Shown: positions 1 to 7,677, counted from the stretch's first letter. The stretch is DNA of 12,025 nt from an uncultured Campylobacter sp. (GCF_938045595.1 NZ_CALIBB010000270.1:1-12025), one strand, 5' to 3'. Notes: a model not told the origin generated them from the sequence alone. Program-made: numbers and translations.

Positions 1-1015
1 TTAAATTTTAAATTTTGCTGCAATTTTAGCAAATTTAAGATGAATTTTAAGAGGCGAGGTGCGATTAATCATAGAGTTTGGTTGTGGCGGATGCGAAGCA
101 CAAGCCTGCTCTAGCAAGAGCACCGAAAGCGACACGGCGTTAAAATTTTACGCAGATAGCGGCATGCCCGATTGACTGCGGTACGAGATTAAATTTCCGC
201 CCTGCATCGCGCGATAAAATTTAAGCCTTAAGCGCTCGTTTAATTTTAACATTCCGCGGCAAGGCATGGAGAATTTAAAATTTGAAGCTCACTTCGCCGC
301 TAAATTTATCGCGCTTCTTGCCCAGGCGCGCAGCAAACCGCATACCGCAGCTAAATTTAGCGCTTTAGCGAACAGCGGTTTAAAAAGTAGCAAGCGGGGC
401 AAAATCCCGTGACGCCTACGATAAAGGGCACGAGTCCGACCAGCCCCCACCAGCTGCTAAACAACGGCTTTCGCGATCATTATCACTAGTCCGATCAGCG
501 CTCTTATTATCCTAGTTTTTTACTTAGCATTGCGTTTTCTTTGCACGCATTAATTCCTAAAAATTTTATAAAGCGAGCAATGGCAGTAAACCGCCAACTA
601 ACGTATCTTTCAGCTAGCTCTCCGACATACGCGCCTTGGTTAAATTCGGCTTCGTTTAATTATCTTTTCTTTTGCATAAAAGTGCGATCCAACAAAATTT
701 ATGTGCCTAAGAAATAAAATTTTATGCGAGCTCGACTTAAAAATTTCGGCAAGCGTAAAACAAGGCAAACTCGAAGGCGGGCGGGCAGTAGGGTAAAATT
801 TGCGTATTGAAGGATAAAAATTTACACGCAGCTTTAAATTTGAAATCGCGATAAATTTTAACCGAGAAGAATTCTATCGTTGCAGAAAGTTTGTCTAAAT
901 TTAAACTCGCCATGTGTTTTGAGCGTCTAAATTTACGCGCTGTGGCAAAGAAGCATAATGCGGACGTAATATTTACGATCGAAGAGGCACCTGATCTCGC
1001 GCCGTACCGCCAAAA
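1..1015. other. Gene-poor, apparently decayed region
   Basis: No intact gene is supportable here on either strand. The stretch is rich in AAATTT tracts and has only short open frames. One recognisable remnant, a DUF2892-type membrane protein, lies at 357-530 and is listed separately. Other open frames look protein-like but match nothing I know: a plus-strand frame at 59-175 (GTG start) containing GCGGCEAQAC; a plus-strand frame at 912-1028 containing KKHNADVIFTIEEAPDLA; and a minus-strand frame running into the DUF2892 remnant that contains GAYVGELAERYVSW. Together they suggest former coding DNA in decay, but this is an inference. I see no tRNA, rRNA or CRISPR array. Confidence 0.6.
357..530 (-). 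pseudogene. DUF2892 / YgaP-type membrane protein remnant, two frameshifts
   Basis: Reading the minus strand from ATG at 530 to TAA at 357-359 gives 58 codons in total, but the open frame is broken twice. The opening MLSKK is in one frame. RIIRALIGLVIMIA (about 513-472) is one frame off. From about 470 the first frame returns with SSWWGLVGLVPFIVGVTGFC, then a CxxC-type tail and NRCSLKR before the stop. Adding one A to the A6 tract (516-521 on the plus strand, as T6) and removing one A from the AAA at 469-471 gives a continuous 57-residue protein. The RIIR...GL...WWGL.GL.P...G..GFCP pattern is the hallmark of the DUF2892 (YgaP transmembrane) family, whose members are about 60-70 residues with a two-helix hairpin. 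It is probably a pseudogene, although sequencing indels could give the same picture. The function of the family is poorly known. Confidence 0.72.
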
Positions 1016-1501
1016 TCAGATTTCGTAGCGATAAATTTTACCGAAATTTTCATCCAGATTGTAGCTAAACTCACCGCCTGCGTAATAGATTGTTTCGCCG
1101 CTCTCCAGCTCGAAGCGCTGATACACGCGCAGCACGACCTCGTTTTCGCTGATGCCTTGGACATGGATAAAAATATCGCTCTTTCTGCCCGCGGTCATCG
1201 CCATTTGGTAGAGCTGATTAAATAGCGCGTATTCCGGATCTTTCTCGGCATCCTCTTGGGATAAAAAGCCCTCCAGTACGCCTAGCATCTCCGCGCGAAA
1301 TTCCGTCCTGGCGCGCGCATAGGCGTTTTGGATATTTTCGATCTGGTTGGTATCGAGTAAATTTAAAAGCGAATGTTTGCCCACGTAAAGCGTCGCGCTC
1401 GATGTGATTTTGCCATCCTTGTCGGTCACTAGTCGCAGAGCTTTCTCTACGCGCCACAAGGCCTCTTTTAGCTCGAGCCCGCTTTCAATTTCAATTTTCA
1501 T
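1016..1501 (-). CDS. Hypothetical protein, about 161 aa
   Basis: I do not recognise this protein. It has no signal peptide or membrane segment, is acidic, and looks soluble and cytoplasmic. The N-terminal half is mostly helical (for example ELKEALWRVEKALRLV and NAYARARTEFRAEMLGVLEGF). The C-terminal half reads like beta strands (SDIFIHVQGI, EVVLRVYQRFEL, ETIYYAGGEFSYNL). Two ATG codons are adjacent (1504 and 1501). The AAAGGA ribosome-binding site lies only about three bases from the first, so the second is the better-spaced start and is used here; beginning one codon earlier adds a single Met. The gene follows the LysE-type exporter gene by about 40 bases on the same strand and is probably the last member of that operon. 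No clear terminator follows it. It is a real gene by length, ribosome-binding site and codon use, but its function is unknown. Confidence 0.8.
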   Translation of the reverse strand: MKIEIESGLELKEALWRVEKALRLVTDKDGKITSSATLYVGKHSLLNLLDTNQIENIQNAYARARTEFRAEMLGVLEGFLSQEDAEKDPEYALFNQLYQMAMTAGRKSDIFIHVQGISENEVVLRVYQRFELESGETIYYAGGEFSYNLDENFGKIYRYEI

Positions 1502-1543
1502 CATAGATCCTTTATCAAGAATGCGGAATTTTAGCGTTAAATT

Positions 1544-2173
1544 TTAAATTTTAAAGACAAACTTCGCGATCAGATACGCCATATACAGCATCAAAACTCC
1601 CACGAGCGCGTCGATTATGCGCCATGCTCTGCTGCTTGCAAAAAGCTTCGAAAGCGCCCCTGAACCGTAGCCCAAGCCGAAAAACCACGCAAACGATACA
1701 AACATAACTCCCGCGTAAAACCACGGCTTTTGGGCATATGCGATCGTAGCGCCCAGCGAGCCCACGACCACGACGGTGTCTAAATACACGTGCGGATTTA
1801 GAAGCGTCACCGCAAGGGCTTTGGCTACGACGGGCGCCAGCGGGCTATTTGCCGAGTTTTGAATCTTGGCAAAATGCGAGCCCCTATAGGCGCTAAAAAA
1901 CGAGCTTAGCGCGTAGCAGAGCAGAAATATGATCCCGCCTATGCCTAAAATTTGGGTAAAAAGCGAGCCTTGCTTAAGAGTGCCGCCGATTAAAAATATC
2001 CCTACGGCCGTAAATACGGCATCGCTTAGCGCACAGACCGTGCAAACCGCCGCGACGTGGTTTTTTGCAAGGCCTTGGGAGATGACGAAGATGTTTTGCG
2101 CGCCGATCGCGACGATAAGCGAGAGCATCAGCGCGGCTCCTTGCAAGAAAATTCCGATCGGCAAGGAGTTCAA
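1544..2173 (-). CDS. LysE/ArgO-family amino-acid exporter
   Basis: Probable inner-membrane exporter of basic or other amino acids (LysE/ArgO family; substrate not decidable from sequence). The protein is about 209 residues with six hydrophobic segments, the usual size for ArgO. Family hallmarks are visible: the N-terminal helix motif SLIVAIGAQNIFVISQGL, and LLNPHVYLDTVVVVGSLG in the second half, the signature of this exporter class. I chose a TTG start at 2173. It lies ten bases after the stop of the upstream gene, has AGAGG seven bases before it, and puts the first helix at the very N terminus as in the family. The alternative ATG at 2227 would add a polar 18-residue leader (MPRCKAPPAKVKTSRG...) and overlap the upstream gene by 44 bases, which I consider less likely. 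Downstream by about 40 bases is the hypothetical 161-residue gene. Confidence 0.85.
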   Translation of the reverse strand: MNSLPIGIFLQGAALMLSLIVAIGAQNIFVISQGLAKNHVAAVCTVCALSDAVFTAVGIFLIGGTLKQGSLFTQILGIGGIIFLLCYALSSFFSAYRGSHFAKIQNSANSPLAPVVAKALAVTLLNPHVYLDTVVVVGSLGATIAYAQKPWFYAGVMFVSFAWFFGLGYGSGALSKLFASSRAWRIIDALVGVLMLYMAYLIAKFVFKI

Positions 2174-2183
2174 GACCGCGCCT

Positions 2184-3086
2184 CTACTTGTTTTTACTTT
2201 CGCAGGCGGAGCTTTGCATCTCGGCATCAGAGTCAGCCGCTACCACACTTCCTGGCGCAGCGTCAAGCTCATTATCGCCCGCACAAAATTTAGGCGCGGA
2301 ATTCTCGGCACCTATGAAATTTTCGCCCACGCTAGCGCTATTTGAAGAAGCGGCATTATTCGGCGCGGCGGAGCCTTGTTCGTTTAAATTTGAAGCGCTC
2401 TTTAAATTCTGCGCGCCGTTTGAATCGGCGGCGCCATTAGAATTTTGTGCGATGGAATTCTGCGCGGCGTAGGAATTCTCCGCGCCTAAATTTTGTGCGC
2501 CACAGGAATTTTGCGAAGCGGAATTTTCATCGCGGAAGTTTTTAGTTTTAAAATTTTTAGCGGAGTTTGTGCTTTTTTTAGAGCCCTTAGCACCCTTGCG
2601 AGTTTTTGGAGCGGCTTGCTCTTCCTCAGAGCTTTGCGAAAGACCCGCTTTCTCGCGCAAAATTTTACTCAGCTCGTAGATCGAAATTTCAAACGAGCCC
2701 GGTAGCGTGGCCTCTGTGTCGCTGTAAAATCGTAAAAAATTAAAGCGATCCTGCGCCTGCGGCATTTTTTTGAATACAAAATTTAAAAGCTCCGTTTTGT
2801 TTCTGCCCGCGACGAAGGTTTTGGTGCCTAAATTTGCTATATCTTTGTATTCGAAGCTCTCGGAATTTGCGCCGCGTACGATCGTAAAAGCATCCTCGCC
2901 GATCTGCAAATAATTTTTAGCGTCGAGTCTAAGCGCGCAAAAAAACGCGCAAAATGCCGCCACTACGGAAGCAAAAAGCGCCGCACCGCCAAAGCCCGCG
3001 TGGTAGCAATATCCGCTAGCGAGCGCCAAAATCGCCGATCCCGCCAGCGTCATCGCTACGGGCTTTTTATTCTCTTTTACTATCAT
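2184..3086 (-). CDS. Two-TM membrane protein with repetitive low-complexity tail
   Basis: I do not recognise a named family. The 300-residue protein has two hydrophobic segments near the N terminus (about 9-30 and 33-52). A compact domain follows at about 56-145 (YLQIGEDAFTIVRG, SFEYKDIANLG, ELLNFVF), whose strand pattern resembles bacterial PH-like domains of small membrane proteins; that is a guess from pattern. Residues 150-182 are charged and Lys-rich. Residues 183-270 are low complexity, made of short A/S-Q/E-N-S/L repeats (listed separately), and the tail is acidic. The start codon overlaps the stop of the upstream lipoprotein gene (ATGA), indicating translational coupling; the exporter gene follows ten bases after its stop. 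The first 150 residues look like an ordinary membrane protein and the tail looks like a lineage-specific expansion. Its role is unknown, perhaps in the cell envelope given the lipoprotein neighbour. Confidence 0.78.
   Translation of the reverse strand: MIVKENKKPVAMTLAGSAILALASGYCYHAGFGGAALFASVVAAFCAFFCALRLDAKNYLQIGEDAFTIVRGANSESFEYKDIANLGTKTFVAGRNKTELLNFVFKKMPQAQDRFNFLRFYSDTEATLPGSFEISIYELSKILREKAGLSQSSEEEQAAPKTRKGAKGSKKSTNSAKNFKTKNFRDENSASQNSCGAQNLGAENSYAAQNSIAQNSNGAADSNGAQNLKSASNLNEQGSAAPNNAASSNSASVGENFIGAENSAPKFCAGDNELDAAPGSVVAADSDAEMQSSACESKNK
2397..2516 (-). repeat. Degenerate 15/18-base in-frame repeat, A/S-Q/E-N-S/L units
   Basis: Within the two-TM protein gene, GAATTTT, GAATTCT or AAATTTT cores (plus-strand orientation) recur at 2404, 2422, 2440, 2455, 2473, 2488 and 2506, always 15 or 18 bases apart, so always in frame. 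A further core lies at 2521. They encode five- or six-residue units at residues 191-230: SQNSCG, AQNLG, AENSYA, AQNSI, AQNSNG, AADSNG, AQNLKS. Units are similar but not identical. The spacing fits unequal duplication followed by drift. The units vaguely recall pentapeptide repeats but do not fit the A(D/N)LXX rule. Confidence 0.75.
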
Positions 3087-3700
3087 CTTCCCTGCTTAAT
3101 CATCTGTCTTATATATTCGTAAATTTTAAAATTTAGCGCATCCATTACCGAGTCTTTAGAGCCCGGATTTTTGATGCTTTGGTAGTTGAGGTTCGTTACG
3201 TAATCCTTCCACGCGCCCTTGTTTTTAACGCTTATGTAGAGGCTAATCTGCGAGTCGTAGAAGTAGTCTCTGTAATAATCGTCGTCGTCCCAAGGATCAT
3301 AACCGAACGGCATCCCCCAGCCTACGCCCACGCCCGTATATCTATAATACCTGCCAAAGCCCATACCGAAGCTAAATCTCGGATTGTCCCACGATCTGCG
3401 CGAAAAATCAGCCTTGCGGAAGTAGTTGAGATTGCCACCGATTTGGACGTTCGCCGCACTTTTATTTACGACCTTAAATCCATCCGCACGCAGATGTTGG
3501 ATCACTACTTGGGTTAAATTCGAATCCGTCGTCGAGGTATTGGTAAAATTTACGCTTATGAGTTTATCCTGCGGAAATTCCATAATGTGAAGCGGCTCGG
3601 AAGTGCGCACGATACCGCTATTTACGGGCACATTTTTAGAGCAGCCCGTAAAAATCAAAAACGCCGAAATGACCAAAAAAAGTGAAATTTTATTTTTCAA
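3083..3700 (-). CDS. TraT-like outer-membrane lipoprotein
   Basis: Predicted lipoprotein of about 205 residues. The N terminus is a lipoprotein signal (basic KNK, hydrophobic ISLFLVISAFLIF, lipobox FTGC with Cys at residue 20). After cleavage, residues about 38-100 (EFPQDKLISVNFTNTST, TQVVIQHLRADGFKVV, SAANVQIGGNLNYFRKADFS) resemble the TraT complement-resistance/surface-exclusion lipoprotein family. In place of the Gly-rich hydrophobic middle of TraT there is an aromatic, Gly-rich stretch and then an acidic Tyr/Asp cluster (DPWDDDDYYRDYFYD, about 135-149). The start codon is TTG at 3700, preceded by AAAGGA with suitable spacing; no ATG fits better. The gene opens the operon that continues through the two-TM protein by a four-base ATGA overlap. 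The TraT relationship is from pattern recall, so the specific role is uncertain; a lipidated envelope location is well supported. Confidence 0.82.
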   Translation of the reverse strand: MKNKISLFLVISAFLIFTGCSKNVPVNSGIVRTSEPLHIMEFPQDKLISVNFTNTSTTDSNLTQVVIQHLRADGFKVVNKSAANVQIGGNLNYFRKADFSRRSWDNPRFSFGMGFGRYYRYTGVGVGWGMPFGYDPWDDDDYYRDYFYDSQISLYISVKNKGAWKDYVTNLNYQSIKNPGSKDSVMDALNFKIYEYIRQMIKQGR

Positions 3701-3845
3701 GACGGATCCTTTCGCTTAAGATTTCAAATCCTAAATTTGAGTGATTGTAGCATAAATTTAAAATTTTAATGTCAGCAAGAGGCGATTTTTTGAAATAATC
3801 TAACGGCGAATGGGCAAGAGTGGAATTTTTAAATAAAATTTTGCG

Positions 3846-3879
3846 CCGAGCGACCGCTAAATTTAAAGCCGTCGCTCGG
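3846..3879 (-). terminator. Hairpin terminator after fdhB
   Basis: CCGAGCGAC (3846-3854) and GTCGCTCGG (3871-3879) form a perfect nine-base-pair stem about 60 bases past the fdhB stop. The loop holds a further GCT/AGC pairing around TTAAATTT. Read on the minus strand, the hairpin is followed by CGCAAAATTTTATTT, which is T-rich rather than a pure T-run. It most likely ends the formate dehydrogenase transcript. The rest of the gap at 3701-3938 holds no gene that I can see and should contain the promoter for the lipoprotein operon. Confidence 0.7.
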
Positions 3880-3938
3880 TTGAAATTTCTGTAAAAGAGG
3901 CGGAATTTTAAATCGTAGGCGTTTAAAATTCCACAATC

Positions 3939-4496
3939 TTATAGGCTCACGCCGCGCGTAAGTACGCGCTTGCGATAAACATCCGAAACTCTGCTCGCAT
4001 CGCCCACGATTAGAGCGTTCGTGCAACAGATCGCCGCACAAATCGGAACCTTGCCCTCTGCGATGCGGTTTTGGCCGTATTTATGTAGCTCCTCGTGCGA
4101 AAACGTAGGCTCCGGTCCGCCCGCGCACATAGTGCACTTATCCATCGCGCCTTTGATACCGAAAGCTCCGTCTCTAGGGAATTGCGGAGCACCGAACGGA
4201 CACGCGTAGAGGCAGTATCCGCAGCCGATACATTTATCTTTGTCGTGTAAAACGACGCCGTCGGTTCTGATATAGAAGCATTGAACCGGGCAAACCTGCG
4301 CGCAAGGCGCATCGGTGCAGTGTTGGCAAGCAATAGAGCTTGAAACCTCCTGCCCCTCTATGCCCTCGTTTAAAGTAATAACCTTGCGCCTATTTATCTG
4401 CACGGGAACTTCGTGAGCCGAGCTGCAGGCTACCTGGCAACCATAGCAAGCGATGCAACGCTCGACATCGACGTAAAATTTTAATCTTGCCGGCAT
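3939..4496 (-). CDS. fdhB: Formate dehydrogenase iron-sulfur subunit FdhB
   Basis: Electron-transfer subunit of the periplasmic formate dehydrogenase. It takes electrons from FdhA and passes them toward a membrane quinone reductase. The 185-residue protein has 18 cysteines in the ferredoxin-like pattern of a four-[4Fe-4S] subunit: C14-x2-C17-x2-C20-x3-C24 (CIACYGCQVAC), C57-x2-C60-x4-C65-x3-C69 (CQHCTDAPCAQVC), C89-x2-C92-x2-C95-x3-C99 (CIGCGYCLYAC), then C121-x2-C124 with C153, C157 and C158. ACPFGAPQFPRDG and GAMDKCTMCAGG are characteristic of epsilonproteobacterial FdhB. There is no signal peptide and no C-terminal membrane helix, so it is probably exported by the Tat pathway in complex with FdhA and does not anchor itself, unlike E. 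coli FdnH. Its ribosome-binding site (TAAGGAGA) overlaps the fdhA stop codon, nine bases between genes. A hairpin follows, and no fdhC is adjacent. Confidence 0.96.
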   Translation of the reverse strand: MPARLKFYVDVERCIACYGCQVACSSAHEVPVQINRRKVITLNEGIEGQEVSSSIACQHCTDAPCAQVCPVQCFYIRTDGVVLHDKDKCIGCGYCLYACPFGAPQFPRDGAFGIKGAMDKCTMCAGGPEPTFSHEELHKYGQNRIAEGKVPICAAICCTNALIVGDASRVSDVYRKRVLTRGVSL

Positions 4497-4505
4497 TTTA
4501 TCTCC

Positions 4506-7427
4506 TTATGCTCTTTCTAGTCTGCAAAGACCGGCGTTAAATTCCGAAATTTGCGTATTTATGTCAAAGCCGTAGTTGGTAATCGTATTTGAGCTCTCGC
4601 CTCTGATATATGGCTTAGTGCCCTCAGGATAGCGCTCGCTTAGATCCTCGCCCTGGAAAATTCCCGCGAAGTTATACGGCATAACAATACGATCAGGCGT
4701 TACGGCGTGCGAATAGATGCACTTGACTTTGATCTTCGTGCCTTGCGGCGAATGAATCCACATCATCTCACCATCTTTGATACCTTTATCAGCGGCAAGC
4801 TTAGGATTTACGTGCGCAAACATCTCCGGAGTAATCGCCGAAAGATACTTGCTCGTGCGCTCAATCATGCCCGCACCGCTTAAATTTACAAGCCTTAGCG
4901 AGCTCACGATCGTAGGGAAATCCTTGCTCCAATCCTGCTTTTTCTGCTCGGAGATAAATCTCGTAAAGACGCGGAAATTTCGTTTTTGATCCGCAAAGGT
5001 CGGATATTTCTCCACCAAATCCCATCTAGGCGAGTGGATCGGTTCGCGATGCTTTGGAATTTGATCCGCAAACTGCCAAACCTTCGCTCTTGCTCTTGCG
5101 TTTCCACAAGGGCAAATTCCAAACTCGCGACATTTTTTAGCAATGATACCGCTATAATCGGTACTCCACGTAGGTCCCATCTTGGCTTTTTCATCCTCGC
5201 TTAGCGTGATGCCTAAAACCTGTTCGATATTTGCCTTAGTAATCTCTGCGTGTCCGCCTTGAATTTTTGATCCCGGAAGGGTAATGCTCTCGTCGGCTAG
5301 CTGCGAAACGCCGTCGTGTTCTAAGCCAAAGCGGTTTCTAAATCCCATACCGCCGTCGGCATAAGGCTTAGTTACGTCGTAAAGAATCGGCGTGCCCGGG
5401 TGTTGCGTATCCCAGCAAGGCCATGGAAGCCCGTAGTATTCGCCCTCGACCTCGCCACCTATGCCGCGCAAAGTATCGGGATCAAATAGATGCCAGTTCT
5501 TCTGCTGTCTGCGAAATCTAGCTGCGGTGCGTCCGTTATTTCCAATACTTTGAGTATTGCGTGCAATCTCATCGGTAGCGTCGTCAGGCCAAACGAAATC
5601 GTCCTTAACCTGCTTAAGCTCGCCATCAACGATGCCCATCTTCATGCCGCGAACGTATTCGTCGTAAAAGCCGAATTTTTTCGCGAATAAAAACATTACT
5701 TCTTGATCCTCTTTGCTCTCAAATAGCGGCTTAACGATCTGAGTTCTCCACTGACCGCTGCGGTTTGTAGCGCTTAGATGACCTTCGCTTTCAAACTGCG
5801 TAGCTACCGGCAAAACATAAATTCCATCCGGTCTATCATTTAGAATCGCTACTTCGTTTAAGAACGGCTCGGCGACTACCAGCATATCGATCTTACCTAA
5901 TGCTTCTTGAGTCTCGCGAACGTGAGCCATAGAAGTAATTCCTGTGCCTTGCACCCAAAGAACGCGGACATTGCCACTACTTAAAACGGGCTCGTTTTTC
6001 AAAACGCCCTGCCACCATTTAGATAGCGAAAAGCCCTTTTCGTTGCGCCAATTTATCACATCTTGCTCGATGCTCGGATCGTAGTGAAAATACTCGGTAA
6101 AATTCGTACCAGGCACTTTTTCACCCTGCTTTTCGTGCGGCTGCTTAGTAGAGACGGCAAATCTTTTAATAAACTGCTCGTAATCTACGCCCCAGCCCTT
6201 GCAGAAGTGCTTCCAAGCGTTATCGGCTAGCCCGTAATACGCAGGTAAGCTATCGGAGAGATTGCACATATCGGTAGCGCCCTGAACATTATCATGGCCT
6301 CTAAGGATGTTGCAGCCGCCGCCTGGCTTGCCCATATTGCCTAGTATGAGCTGCAAAAGAGCCAAAATTCTAGTATTAGAACTTCCGATCGAGTGCTGTG
6401 TAATGCCTAGAGCCCAGCATAAAGTAGCGGGCTTTGTGGTAGCAAACATCCTCGTAAATTCTATCAGCTCCTCTTCTTTGCATCCGGTAACGTTAGCTAC
6501 CTCTTTAGGATCCCACTTCTCAGCTTCCGCCTTGATCTCATCTACAGCGTAGGTTCTGGTTTTTATTAGTTCTTTATCCTCCCAGCCGTTTTTAAAGATT
6601 AGATGCAGCATTCCGTACACAAACGCTATATCAGTTCCCGGACGAATTCTAATATACATATCGGCCTTAGCCGCAGTTCTAGTAAAATTTGGATCGACGA
6701 CGACGATTTTCGCGCCGTTTCTATCGCGAGCTTGAAGAGCATGCTTCATAGCCCCCACGGGATTTGCGACCGCAGAATTCGCACCTATGAAAAGGATCAT
6801 TTTAGAATTTTTCGCCATATCGCCTACGTGATTTGTCATAGCTCCATAACCCCAAGTATTCGCCACACCGGCGACTGTTGCGCTATGTCAAATTCTGGCT
6901 ACGTGGTCGTTGCTGTTTGTACCCCAAAAGGCTGCAAATTTTCTAAAATAATATGCCTGCTCGTTGCAAAATTTAGCCGAGCCCAGAAATACCACACTAT
7001 CTGGGCCGTCCTCTTTGCGAACTTGAAGCATTTTATCGCCGATTTCGTTAACGGCTTGTTCCCAACTTATGCGCTCCCACTTGCCGCCAACCTTTTTGAG
7101 CGGATATTTAAGACGCATTTTAGATTTGGTTAGATCGATTTGATCGATTCCCTTACAGCAGTGGCTGCCTTGTGAGATCGGGTGATCTACTGCCATATCT
7201 TGGCGAATCCAGGTATTGGTGCTCTCATCCACTTGAGCCTCGATACCGCAGCCTACGGAACAGATCGAACATATCGTTCGCTTCATAACGGAACCTGGAA
7301 ATGGGTTTTTGATCTCTTGCTCAGTAGCGGCTCTTAGCGTATTATTTTCGCCAAACGCAGCTACGCTGCTCGCTCCTAAAGCGGCGAGTTTCAAAAACGA
7401 TCTCCTTCCGATCGTATTCTCACTCAT
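4506..7427 (-). CDS. fdhA: Formate dehydrogenase catalytic subunit FdhA (selenoprotein, UGA = Sec180)
   Basis: Catalytic subunit that oxidises formate to CO2 at a bis-pyranopterin Mo or W centre in the periplasm. It must be read as one 973-residue protein through an in-frame TGA at 6888-6890 (codon 180); stopping there would split it into 179- and about 786-residue pieces. The context HVARI-Sec-HSATVAGVANTWGYGAMTNH is the conserved selenocysteine site, with the catalytic His right after Sec. A twin-arginine signal (GRRSFLKLAALGASS) starts at residue 7. The [4Fe-4S] ligands are Cys53, Cys56, Cys60 and Cys90, followed by the conserved Lys92 (CSICSVGC and HCCKG). The remainder follows the molybdopterin oxidoreductase fold, with the molydopterin-dinucleotide-binding domain near the C terminus (MPYNFAG, NTITNYG). 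The length is close to E. coli FdnG. It lies ten bases after the small Tat protein gene, whose stop overlaps the TAGGAGA ribosome-binding site, and nine bases before fdhB. Production needs SelA (encoded at 10606), SelB, SelC and SelD. Confidence 0.97.
6857..6890 (-). promoter_or_regulatory. SECIS hairpin for UGA readthrough in fdhA
   Basis: Directly after the UGA (6890-6888) the fdhA message can form a stem UCGCC (6874-6870) with GGCGA (6864-6860), closing a five-base loop GGUGU. Counting U of UGA as 1, a U falls at 17 and the loop G-U at 23-24, the same positions as the bulged U17 and the G23/U24 that SelB recognises in the E. coli fdhF element. The spacing from UGA to loop is therefore identical to the known element, although the stem sequence differs. 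This supports decoding the UGA as selenocysteine. The pairing was found by eye and no folding energy was calculated. Confidence 0.85.
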
Positions 7428-7437
7428 GAAAATTCTC

Positions 7438-7635
7438 CTAGTAAGCTACTTTATAGTATTTTTTCCACGCTTCACTCTCCCAGTAAAGCACCTCTTTTTT
7501 CGGTGATTTGCCACGAACGGTATCGCCGTAATCCTGCTCGCTTTTTGCTAGAGCCTGAGATGCGGCAACGCCCACGGCGCCTACTGCGCCGATTTTTAGA
7601 GATTTTTTAAGAAAATCCCTGCGTTTGTTCTCCAT
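7438..7635 (-). CDS. Small twin-arginine signal protein of the formate dehydrogenase cluster
   Basis: A 65-residue protein with a twin-arginine motif (KRRDFLKKS, residues 4-12), a hydrophobic Ala/Val/Gly stretch (about 14-28, IGAVGAVGVAASQALA) and a short polar tail ending in WESEAWKKYYKVAY. Small Tat-signal proteins of this type precede fdhA in many epsilonproteobacterial formate dehydrogenase clusters, so it is a genuine family rather than a fragment. Its role is not established to my knowledge; a small accessory or anchoring subunit that travels with FdhA is one possibility. The start has AAAGGA nine bases upstream. The stop TAG is part of the fdhA ribosome-binding site TAGGAGA, ten bases before the fdhA ATG, so the two are probably translated in a coupled way. 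It is the first gene after the presumed promoter. Confidence 0.88.
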   Translation of the reverse strand: MENKRRDFLKKSLKIGAVGAVGVAASQALAKSEQDYGDTVRGKSPKKEVLYWESEAWKKYYKVAY

Positions 7636-7677
7636 GGTTTTCCTTTGTGAAGAAATCGCTTTAAATCTTTTATTGTA

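Noticed and set aside
267..413. Plus-strand 48-codon frame starting MENLKFEAHF
   Set aside because: It overlaps the DUF2892 remnant on the other strand, lacks a clear ribosome-binding site, and its KF/AAKF content simply reflects AAATTT tracts.
1929..2345. Plus-strand open frame opposite the LysE-type gene
   Set aside because: It runs antisense across two real genes and its protein has no recognisable motif; the minus strand shows clear family signatures.
2397..2516. CRISPR array
   Set aside because: The units are only 15-18 bases, degenerate, in frame within a coding region and have no spacers.
6603..7133. Plus-strand open frame of 176 codons opposite fdhA
   Set aside because: It is antisense to strongly conserved fdhA codons, has no family match that I recognise and no good ribosome-binding site, so it is a shadow of fdhA.
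6888..7427. A separate 179-residue protein and a second 786-residue protein for fdhA
   Set aside because: They are the two parts of one fdhA gene split by the selenocysteine UGA. The conserved sequence continues without change of frame across the codon and a SECIS-like hairpin follows it.
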